From: an uncultured Bacteroidota bacterium
GTDB lineage: Bacteria > Bacteroidota > Bacteroidia > 2-12-FULL-35-15
DNA: 6,031 nucleotides
Direction of reading: 5' to 3'
NCBI GenBank assembly: GCA_903889605.1
Contig: CAISYK010000203.1
Span: forward strand, 1 to 6,031
Shown: positions 1-4,528 of the stretch, piece after piece
Layout: each line of letters starts with the position of its first letter
Numbering within the stretch: position 1 is the stretch's first letter
Made by a program: the position numbers and the translations under genes
The notes under the pieces: model-generated
The model's input: only the letters and a program-made list of their open reading frames with translations
Database searches by the model: none
Told to the model about the DNA's origin: nothing

Positions 1-1
1 C

Positions 2-175
2 CCCTTTCTTCAAATCATAGATGAGCCTTCTTTGCCTTTAGAGCCTTTAAGGCTTGGTCATATTAAGGGTATGGCTATAGGATTTATAATAGGCATCTTT
101 TTGTCAGTTTCATATGTTTTCGGCAGAAAAAAGTTCGATGATTTGATGATTGAAGCTTCCGAAAAACAGAAATGA
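2..175 (+). CDS. C-terminal end of a Wzz/chain-length-determinant-like inner-membrane protein (5' partial)
   Basis: An open frame runs in from the left edge and ends at TGA 173-175, giving 57 residues. It begins PFLQIIDEPSLPLEPLRLG, a proline-spaced stretch of the type found just before the second transmembrane helix of Wzz/GumC-type polysaccharide co-polymerases. A hydrophobic helix follows (about residues 23-40, core GMAIGFIIGIFLSVSYVF), then a short charged cytoplasmic tail rich in K, D and E. In that family the protein sits in the inner membrane with both ends in the cytoplasm and sets the length of O-antigen or exopolysaccharide chains. No tyrosine-kinase domain follows, so this would be the kinase-less form. 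Only the last segment is visible, so the assignment rests on the Pro-rich plus helix plus short-tail pattern. Any protein with a C-terminal membrane anchor is an alternative. A 192-bp gap separates it from the next gene. Confidence 0.6.
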   Translation, partial: PFLQIIDEPSLPLEPLRLGHIKGMAIGFIIGIFLSVSYVFGRKKFDDLMIEASEKQK

Positions 176-205
176 TATGACGTATTCATAAATCATAATG
201 TTTTT

Positions 206-237
206 ATTGCGATTCTTGAATATTATTTTTAATATTG
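206..237 (+). promoter_or_regulatory. Candidate Bacteroidota-type promoter for the barrel gene
   Basis: ATTG at 206-209, a 20-base spacer and TAATATTG at 230-237 approximate the Bacteroidota sigma-ABfr consensus (TTTG, 19-21 bases, TAnnTTTG). Each box has one mismatch in its TTTG part. It would give a 5' leader of about 120-125 nt for the gene starting at 368. The region is very AT-rich, so a chance match is quite possible. Confidence 0.3.
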
Positions 238-367
238 CACCTTCAAAAAATAAGTATATTAAGAATTATATGTTATGGAATTATTTAAGTAATTTTCTTT
301 TAACTTTTAACATTAAACTTTTAACTGCATATATCAAATAAATAGTAATTATTAACTAATCAATAAA

Positions 368-1141
368 ATGAAAAAAAAGTACATCACATTATTATTTTCC
401 GCTTTTTTGTTTTTGGCCGGACTAAATACTTTAAAAGCACAAGATCCATTTCTGCAGTTTGGCGGAGCTGTTCCGGCAAAAGATACTGCTGTTGCTGTAA
501 ATAAAACACATATTTGCACCAAAATGGTTCACACTCCATGGATTATTCAATTTGGACCTGATATTGTTTTAGATAATGGTTCACGCAGTTTAAAAGCATA
601 TAAACTTCGGAACACAAATGATTTTTATCCTATACACTGCAGTGCCGAAAAACATCTTAAAAAAGGATGGAGCATTCAAGGGGTTCTTTCAAGTGAAACT
701 ATTAATCCTCATCATTTTGGATCGTTGGATTTAAATGCAAAATACAGTTTTTTTAAAACAATTGGTGATGCAAAATGGTTTGACATGTATGCTTTACTTG
801 GCCTTGGTTATACCTACAGAGATTATCCGCATGGAGAGGTTCATTTGACCACAGTCGATAATTCCTATAATGCCAATATCGGCGGCGGTGCTAATATCTG
901 GCTTTTCAAAAATGCCGGAATTTTTGGGCAGGCATTGGCTAAATTTAATATGCATCAATCCGAAAAAAATGGCGGAGGCAATTACATACAACTTTCGGCA
1001 GGTGTAGTATTTAAAATCGGCGGAGAAGCTGTAGTTACAAAAGTTGCTGTTGTTGAACCTAAAGTTATACCAAGCACATACAAGAGACCTAAAGAGGCAG
1101 AAGATGCTGCAAATTATTTACGTGAAATCCTTAACAAATAA
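368..1141 (+). CDS. Exported outer-membrane beta-barrel protein (OmpA-type barrel without an OmpA domain)
   Basis: The 257-residue product starts with a clear signal peptide (KKK, hydrophobic core at 5-22, likely cleavage after LKA at 22-24). From about residue 56 to 219 it alternates short amphipathic stretches ending in aromatic residues with glycine turns. Examples are the strands around HTPWIIQFG, GWSIQGVL, WFDMYALLGLGYTY, NIGGGANIWLF and NYIQLSAGVVFKIGG. This pattern fits a small barrel of about eight strands, like the N-terminal half of OmpA-family porins. After the last strand comes a 38-residue tail (220-257) ending in a charged helix (PKEAEDAANYLREIL). There the protein stops, with no peptidoglycan-binding OmpA domain. 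The next gene downstream, 96 bp away, encodes an OmpA domain without a barrel, suggesting the two work together. The ATG at 368 is preceded by AATCAATAAA and sits at the signal peptide. The exact barrel family is not recognised. Confidence 0.75.
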   Translation: MKKKYITLLFSAFLFLAGLNTLKAQDPFLQFGGAVPAKDTAVAVNKTHICTKMVHTPWIIQFGPDIVLDNGSRSLKAYKLRNTNDFYPIHCSAEKHLKKGWSIQGVLSSETINPHHFGSLDLNAKYSFFKTIGDAKWFDMYALLGLGYTYRDYPHGEVHLTTVDNSYNANIGGGANIWLFKNAGIFGQALAKFNMHQSEKNGGGNYIQLSAGVVFKIGGEAVVTKVAVVEPKVIPSTYKRPKEAEDAANYLREILNK

Positions 1142-1157
1142 TAAATCAAATTTAATA

Positions 1158-1196
1158 ATGTGCTGATTTGAATATTTAATTTTCAAATCAGCACAT
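1158..1196 (+). terminator. Perfect 15-bp hairpin after the barrel gene (terminator or processing site)
   Basis: A1158 to A1172 pairs perfectly with T1182 to T1196 (arm ATGTGCTGATTTGAA), with a 9-base AT loop. It begins 16 bases after the stop codon of the barrel gene and ends 41 bases before the next start. No T-tract follows (TAAATAATC), so it may act as a weak terminator, a 3' stabiliser or a boundary that lowers expression of the downstream OmpA gene. It is symmetrical and would look the same on the other strand. Confidence 0.6.
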
Positions 1197-1237
1197 AAAT
1201 AATCATCGCATTAAATTTTACCAAATAAAATTTCAAA

Positions 1238-2008
1238 ATGAAAAAGATATTTTTTTTAATTGTATTTGTTCTTCAATACTCTATATCTTGTTTTTCACAA
1301 GATTCTCTGCATCGCTACACTGATGCTGAAGTTATAAAATTAGCTAAATATATCAAAAACTTACAAAGCCGAACAGCAACATACAGTGCTGAGCATCCTG
1401 CAGACATTTTTGTGGTAAACGCTGCAAATAGTACGGAAGAAAAAGCTATACTATCAGGTCTTGTAAATGATTCACTGCACCGCTACAATGATAAACAGAT
1501 AATTAAGTTAACCAGGTATATAAAACATTTAGAAAAACTTGACTCGCTTAATAATGTTGTTGTTGCTGCTGTAAGAGTTAAAAAAGCTGCCGATTCACTT
1601 GCGGCAGTTGCTGTGATAGAAAAAGCTAAATCAGGAACAGATGTTAGTTTGCCTGAGGCTAAGGATATAGAAAAATATGAAAAATTAATATTTTTCAATT
1701 TTGACAGTTATACTTTAAAGGAAGAATCAAATAAACCTTTAGATGAAGCTGTTAAAATTTTAAAAAGCTACTCTAATTTAACATTTTCAATTGAAGGTCA
1801 TACCGACAGTGTAGGGTCTGATGCTTATAACTTAAATTTGTCAAATGAAAGAGCCAAGAGTGTAATGAATTATTTAATAGCAAAAGGTATTCCTGCTTCA
1901 AGAATTACATCAAAAGGATATGGTGAATCCAAACCTATCGATACAAATGAAACAGAAGCTGGCAGAGCTAAAAACAGAAGGGTTGATATAAAAGCTAAAA
2001 AGAAATAA
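1238..2008 (+). CDS. Periplasmic OmpA-domain protein with two YTDxE...YIKxLE repeats
   Basis: The 256-residue product has a signal peptide (1-21, ending SCFSQ). Two copies of a 21-residue helical repeat follow: 23-43 (HRYTDAEVIKLAKYIK) and 79-99 (HRYNDKQIIKLTRYIK). An Ala/Val/Lys-rich linker covers about 100-146, and a complete OmpA C-terminal domain about 147-256. The domain opens with EKLIFFNFDSYTL and shows GHTDSVGSDAYN, LSNERA, GIPASRI, GYGESKPI and NRRV. By comparison with E. coli OmpA (Asp271, Arg286), the residues that hold diaminopimelate of peptidoglycan are D190 and R205, 15 apart as expected. It should therefore be a soluble periplasmic peptidoglycan-binding protein. There is no barrel and no convincing lipobox, so its outer-membrane tie may come from the barrel protein encoded upstream. 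The leader ATAAAATTTCAAA before the ATG is nearly the same as that of the paralogue at 2896. The function of the repeats is unknown. Confidence 0.85.
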   Translation: MKKIFFLIVFVLQYSISCFSQDSLHRYTDAEVIKLAKYIKNLQSRTATYSAEHPADIFVVNAANSTEEKAILSGLVNDSLHRYNDKQIIKLTRYIKHLEKLDSLNNVVVAAVRVKKAADSLAAVAVIEKAKSGTDVSLPEAKDIEKYEKLIFFNFDSYTLKEESNKPLDEAVKILKSYSNLTFSIEGHTDSVGSDAYNLNLSNERAKSVMNYLIAKGIPASRITSKGYGESKPIDTNETEAGRAKNRRVDIKAKKK

Positions 2009-2153
2009 ATTTGATTATTATTTCGTAATGGGAATAATAGATTATGGTTAAAATATCAGCAATTTTTTTTTATGAAAAGGAGCTAAGTATAATTAAAAAA
2101 TAATTTCTTATTGTCATACTCCAAAAACGTTTACCAAATATTCTTAAATATAT

Positions 2154-2186
2154 ACAGTCCTGCATTTATTGCGGGACTGTTTTTTT
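2154..2186 (+). terminator. Intrinsic terminator
   Basis: ACAGTCCTGC (2154-2163) pairs with GCGGGACTGT (2171-2180) through one T-G wobble and a 7-base loop. It is followed by a run of seven Ts at 2180-2186. This is a standard Rho-independent terminator on the + strand. It lies 145 bp after the OmpA gene ending at 2008, so that transcript would have a long 3' trailer. Confidence 0.8.
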
Positions 2187-2275
2187 AATAGTTTCATCAT
2201 TATCCTATGTCTATTATATATAATGAATTAATACCATTACTTAATATATTATAGTCTAATCATTACCCTAAAACC

Positions 2276-2521
2276 TTCTCGACTCCGCTGCCATTGACGT
2301 GTTTTGTAATTGCCAAGTATATCAATTAATTACACTGTCATCCTGAAGAGCCTTTTTTGGCGATGAAGGATCTTGTTTTTGTGACAGAATATTATTCATC
2401 TATCCAAAAAAAATGGAAGTATTCTGAATGACAGGATAATTAAATTTTCTCATATTATATTGCATAAAAAAATAACCGCTCGAAATAACCGCGCAATGGC
2501 AGTTTCGAGCTGATTCGAGAA
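2276..2521. repeat. Inverted repeat arms enclosing the MITE-like element
   Basis: The left arm 2276-2296 reads TTCTCGACTCCGCTGCCATTG. On the right, CAATGGCAG at 2494-2502 and TTCGAGAA at 2514-2521 are its approximate reverse complement, with a few extra bases in between. A second, smaller inverted pair, GCTCGAAA (2478-2485) and TTTCGAGC (2503-2510), lies inside the right arm. The result looks like nested, partly decayed palindromic repeats rather than a single element. Confidence 0.5.
2326..2443. repeat. 118-bp MITE-like element with 22-bp imperfect terminal inverted repeats
   Basis: The left end 2326-2347 and the reverse complement of the right end 2422-2443 match at about 18 of 22 positions. 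Both begin TTAATTA and share CTGTCAT. The interior (GATGAAGGATCTTG) carries no reading frame. From memory, the CTGTCATCCTGA...GAAGGATCTTG wording resembles a short dispersed repeat common between genes in Bacteroidota and other bacteria. That resemblance was not checked against any database. It has no transposase, so if mobile it would depend on one encoded elsewhere. Confidence 0.55.
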
Positions 2522-2614
2522 ATGAGCTCGTCATTTAAATTTGATTATTTCATAATAGGCTATGGCATAATATATACTTTCAAATGTTAGTTCATTAATA
2601 ACTCTGCGTTAGGG

Positions 2615-2697
2615 ATTACAGCGGAAATCCTTTTGCCCTTTGCAAAAGATTGCAGCGGAAAGCCCGCCCCTTTTTTGAAAAAAAAGGGGAACGCCCA
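2615..2697. repeat. Dispersed palindromic element with paired ATTRCAGCGGAAAKCC motif and two hairpins
   Basis: ATTACAGCGGAAATCC (2615-2630) recurs as ATTGCAGCGGAAAGCC at 2649-2664, a 34-base offset. The first copy leads into a 7-bp hairpin with loop CCTTT (CTTTTGC 2630-2636, GCAAAAG 2642-2648). The second leads into a 10-bp hairpin (CCCCTTTTTT at 2667-2676 pairing with AAAAAAGGGG at 2680-2689). GCCCG before and CGCCC after (about 2662-2696) frame that stem. The local G+C is clearly higher than its surroundings. I recall similar GCGGAAAGCCC...GGGCG wording between genes of Flavobacteria and relatives. It may be a repeat or a structured RNA. Confidence 0.55.
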
Positions 2698-2895
2698 AAA
2701 GAAAATGCCGTAATCAATTGTATTTATTTTATAAATCCAACTCGGGGTGTTAATGTTTTTACCAGGAAAAAGTTCGTTTTAAAAACCCGAACCAATAAGG
2801 CACTGCATAAATAGAACAAAAAAATAAAAGTACAGCAGTACAGTAGAAAATTTAATAATATATTTACACATAATTTATTTTAATAAAATCCCAAA

Positions 2896-3858
2896 ATGAA
2901 AAAAATATTTTTTTTGACAATGTTTGCCATTCAGTTTTCGTTATGCGGCTTTTCCCAATCAGATGCTATGCATCATTACACTGATGCAGAAGTTTCAAAG
3001 CTGTCTGCTTATGTAAAAGGATTAGAAGCAAAACAATCAACGGTAAATGTTTCAGAAGCCGACAAAGAGGTGAAAAAACAAATAGCTGATCTTTTTAATA
3101 GAACTCAGCACGATTACGCTGATGCAGAAATAATTAAGCTTACCGCATATATTAAGCATTTAGAAAATCCAAAAGCATTTGCTGCAGTTCCTACTACTGA
3201 TTCTTTAACTCATTTTACTAATCCCGAAATAGAGAAATTTGCCGATTACATAAAAGTGTTGGAAAAGAGAAACTCAGCCGCAGGTTCTTTGCAGGCAGAT
3301 CCTGAAGAAAAAAGAAAAATTGCCGAACTTTTAAGAATTCCTTCACATGAATTTACGGATGGCGAACTAGTAATGTTAGCTGATTATATAAAACATATGG
3401 AAAAACTTGATTCACTAAATGCAATTGCAGCAGTTAAGGTGCATAATGATTCAACGGCTCTGACATTAGCTAAAGTTACTGAACCAATTAAAGAATATCA
3501 TTTGGAGGAGGAGAAAGAAATAAATAAAATTGAAAAATTAATATTTTTTAATTTTAACAGTGCTTCTTTAAAGGCTGAATCTTTTAAACCTTTAGACGAT
3601 GTTGTTAAAATTTTGAAAAGTTATGTTAATTTGAATTTTATTGTGGAGGGGTACTGCGACAGCATTGGCTCTGCAGCATATAACCTAAGTCTATCTAAAA
3701 AAAGGGCCTCCTCTGTTAAGAACTATTTTATTTCAAAAGGTATTCCAGCCTCCCGTATATCTGCTGTGGGCTACGGAAAAGATAAACCTATAGATACCAA
3801 TGAAACAGAAGCTGGCAGAGCTAAAAACAGGAGGGTAGAAATAAAGGCTAAACAATAG
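2896..3858 (+). CDS. Periplasmic OmpA-domain protein with four YTDxE...YIKxLE repeats (paralogue of 1238-2008)
   Basis: The 320-residue product has a signal peptide (1-21, ending CGFSQ) almost identical in layout to that of its upstream paralogue. Four 21-residue helical repeats lie at 24-44, 70-90, 103-123 and 149-169, with pattern HxYTDxEIxKLxxYIKxLE. An EKLDSLNA linker follows, then the OmpA domain at about 211-320. That domain shows EKLIFFNFNSASL, EGYCDSIGSAAYN, LSKKRA, GIPASRI and NRRV. The peptidoglycan-binding pair corresponds to D255 and R270. The canonical GHTD or GYTD is GYCD here, putting a cysteine next to the binding Asp. Repeats 1-2 and 3-4 are spaced exactly 79 residues apart, so the repeat region is a tandem duplication of a two-repeat module. 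The start is supported by the signal peptide and by a leader (ATAAAATCCCAAA) matching the paralogue's. It likely binds peptidoglycan in the periplasm; the role of the repeats is unknown. Confidence 0.85.
   Translation: MKKIFFLTMFAIQFSLCGFSQSDAMHHYTDAEVSKLSAYVKGLEAKQSTVNVSEADKEVKKQIADLFNRTQHDYADAEIIKLTAYIKHLENPKAFAAVPTTDSLTHFTNPEIEKFADYIKVLEKRNSAAGSLQADPEEKRKIAELLRIPSHEFTDGELVMLADYIKHMEKLDSLNAIAAVKVHNDSTALTLAKVTEPIKEYHLEEEKEINKIEKLIFFNFNSASLKAESFKPLDDVVKILKSYVNLNFIVEGYCDSIGSAAYNLSLSKKRASSVKNYFISKGIPASRISAVGYGKDKPIDTNETEAGRAKNRRVEIKAKQ
2965..3402 (+). repeat. Coding repeat region: two 79-residue modules, each with an A and a B helical repeat
   Basis: Protein residues 24-169 of the 2896-3858 gene. 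Type A units (24-44, 103-123) follow Ser/Asp-rich stretches. Type B units (70-90, 149-169) are each preceded by a charged helix of the form E-K-x-I-A-x-L (KKQIADLF, KRKIAELL). The A-to-A and B-to-B distances are both 79 residues. The paralogue at 1238 has a single A (23-43) and B (79-99, preceded by EEKAILSGL). DNA identity between modules is low, so the duplication is old. Confidence 0.75.
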
Positions 3859-3859
3859 T

Positions 3860-3947
3860 TATGAAAAAGTAATATTTTTTAACAGGCGCACTGATACATT
3901 AAAGCCGGAATCTTTTAAACCGCTGGATGAAGTAGTTTTAATTTTAC
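3860..3947 (+). pseudogene. Scrap of a third OmpA-domain gene, cut off at the insertion sequence
   Basis: Two bases after the upstream stop, in a different frame, translation reads YEKVIFFN, RRTDTLKPESFKPLD and EVVLIL. Over 29 residues this is identical at 20 positions to the start of the OmpA domain of the 1238-2008 protein and at 19 positions to that of the 2896-3858 protein, with no gaps. It has no start codon, no signal peptide and no peptidoglycan-binding motif. Homology stops where the insertion sequence begins and does not resume beyond it. It is nearly equally distant from both intact copies, so it is best read as what remains of a third paralogue rather than a fresh partial copy of either. 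It is not expected to be functional. Confidence 0.75.
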
Positions 3948-3948
3948 T

Positions 3949-3979
3949 CAACCACTATGCACTGAAAGTGCATAGGTTG
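3949..3979 (+). repeat. Left-end IS hairpin with bulge
   Basis: CTATGCACT (3955-3963), loop GAA and AGTGCATAG (3967-3975) form a perfect 9-bp stem. CAAC (3949-3952) and GTTG (3976-3979) extend it, leaving a 2-base CA bulge on the 5' side. Bulged subterminal hairpins of this kind are what TnpA recognises on single-stranded DNA in the IS200/IS605 family. Confidence 0.65.
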
Positions 3980-3986
3980 GGGTAAT

Positions 3987-4005
3987 GAAAGACTGGAAGT
4001 CTTTC
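3987..4005 (+). repeat. Second left-end hairpin
   Basis: GAAAGACT (3987-3994), loop GGA and AGTCTTTC (3998-4005) form a perfect 8-bp stem 31 bases before tnpA. In IS200 itself an internal stem-loop upstream of tnpA limits expression, so this one may damp transcription or translation. That role is inferred from position only. Confidence 0.5.
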
Positions 4006-4032
4006 TGCATTCCTCAAAAAAAGATAAATTTG
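4002..4032 (+). promoter_or_regulatory. Candidate tnpA promoter immediately upstream of the start
   Basis: TTTC (4002-4005), a 19-base spacer and TAAATTTG (4025-4032) match the Bacteroidota consensus, with a perfect TAnnTTTG box. The predicted transcript would begin within a few bases of the ATG at 4037, making tnpA leaderless or nearly so. The TTTC box lies inside the 3' arm of the 3987-4005 hairpin. Confidence 0.4.
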
Positions 4033-4036
4033 TGGG

Positions 4037-4474
4037 ATGGAAAACAAACAGCGATACAATGGACATACGGTTTCAAGACTTACCGTGCACATTGTTTGGG
4101 TTACAAAATTTCGTTACAAAGTATTGGAAAGTGATATAAAAATTCGGTGTAGAATATTGATAAAGCAAATTTGTGACTCAGAAGATATATCAATATTATC
4201 AGGCGTTATAAGCACAGACCACGTTCATCTACATATAGAATATATACCCAGTAAATGTGTTAGCGATATTGTAAAGAGATTGAAAGGTCGAACTTCAATA
4301 CGGATACAGGAAGAGTTTCCTCATATTGGCAAAAGGTACTGGGGAAGGCACTTTTGGGCCATTGGTTACGGAGCATGGAGCACTGGAAATATTACAGATG
4401 ATATGGTTCAAAAATACCTTGAACACCATAGAGCACCATCTAATATTGACAATGACACGATTATACTAGAATAA
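4037..4474 (+). CDS. tnpA: IS200/IS605-family TnpA transposase (Y1, HUH)
   Basis: This 145-residue protein is of full length for a Y1 single-strand DNA transposase, which cuts and rejoins the element's ends through a tyrosine-DNA bond. The N-terminal segment SRLTVHIVWVTKFRYKVL is typical of the family. The metal-binding HUH motif is DHVHLHIEY (H62-V63-H64). The middle holds IVKRLKGRTS (residues 79-88), followed by RYWGRHFWAIGYGAWSTG (100-117). The catalytic tyrosine is most likely Y127 in VQKYLEHH, with polar neighbours as expected. No frameshift or stop interrupts it. The gene fills most of the element and has no TnpB partner, so this is the IS200 type. A REP-associated (RAYT) transposase is an alternative, but dedicated hairpins at both ends favour an insertion sequence. 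The start is the ATG after TTTGTGGG; the next ATG (4059) is out of frame. Confidence 0.9.
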   Translation: MENKQRYNGHTVSRLTVHIVWVTKFRYKVLESDIKIRCRILIKQICDSEDISILSGVISTDHVHLHIEYIPSKCVSDIVKRLKGRTSIRIQEEFPHIGKRYWGRHFWAIGYGAWSTGNITDDMVQKYLEHHRAPSNIDNDTIILE

Positions 4475-4484
4475 AATATTTATA

Positions 4485-4519
4485 GAAACTGAAAGTCTTG
4501 CACTAAAGTGCATAGTTTC
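4485..4519 (+). repeat. Right-end IS hairpin
   Basis: TGCAC (4499-4503), loop TAAA and GTGCA (4508-4512) form the tip. GAAACT (4485-4490) and AGTTTC (4514-4519) form the base, with an 8-base bulge on the 5' side and one base on the 3' side. It ends within two bases of the inferred right cleavage site TCAA (4518-4521). It shares AAAGTGCATAG with the left-end hairpin. Confidence 0.55.
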
Positions 4520-4528
4520 AACTAACGA

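Larger units (their letters stand above)
2009..2895. other. Gene-free 887-bp stretch packed with repeats
   Basis: No credible coding region was found on either strand; the frames are short and AT-driven. It contains an AT-rich 145-bp trailer, an intrinsic terminator (2154-2186), an inverted repeat (2276-2521) enclosing a 118-bp MITE-like element (2326-2443), a paired-motif palindromic element (2615-2697), and an AT-rich leader for the gene at 2896. The 13-mer AAATTTGATTATT occurs at 2007-2019 (overlapping the end of the upstream gene) and again at 2537-2549, hinting that part of the upstream gene's 3' flank was copied. No clear promoter for the 2896 gene could be picked out. Confidence 0.7.
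3948..4521 (+). mobile_element. IS200/IS605-family insertion sequence (IS200-like, tnpA only)
   Basis: A single Y1/HUH transposase gene (4037-4474) is bracketed by subterminal hairpins. These are a 9-bp stem with extra pairing and a 2-base bulge at 3949-3979, a second 8-bp hairpin at 3987-4005, and a bulged hairpin at 4485-4519. There are no terminal inverted repeats and no target duplication, as expected of this family. The edges are inferred: TTAC at 3944-3947 would be the left target tetranucleotide and TCAA at 4518-4521 the right cleavage site, the same pair recalled for ISHp608. This gives about 574 bp. AAAGTGCATAG occurs in both ends (3965-3975, 4505-4515). No TnpB gene is present. The transposase is intact, so the element may be active. 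Confidence 0.7.

Noticed and set aside
794..991. Minus-strand open frame of 65 codons
   Set aside because: It lies wholly within the barrel gene, has no signal or domain pattern, and its sequence is explained by the + strand protein.
1238..1300. Lipoprotein signal (Cys18 in SISC; likewise Cys17 in the 2896 gene)
   Set aside because: The lipobox is poor (Ser at -3 in one, Leu at -1 in the other), and both precursors continue to a good cleavage site at FSQ.
1483..1698. Minus-strand open frame of 71 codons rich in Ser/Ala/Thr
   Set aside because: It is an antisense shadow of the Ala/Lys-rich linker of the OmpA gene at 1238-2008; low-complexity composition with no start signal.
2521..2589. Small frame starting ATGAGCTCG, 22 codons
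   Set aside because: Too short, AT-driven composition, inside repeat sequence, and no supporting start context.
2276..2697. CRISPR array in the repeat-rich gap
   Set aside because: The repeats are inverted or paired, not evenly spaced direct repeats with spacers, and no cas gene is present.
2965..3402. Cytochrome c-like helix: YTDAEVxKLAxYIKxL resembles the C-terminal helix of c-type cytochromes
   Set aside because: No CxxCH heme motif occurs anywhere in either protein, and the unit recurs as a helical repeat.
4037..4474. RAYT (REP-associated transposase) rather than an IS transposase
   Set aside because: The gene has its own matching hairpins at both sides and plausible cleavage tetranucleotides, which suits an IS200-type element better; not excluded.
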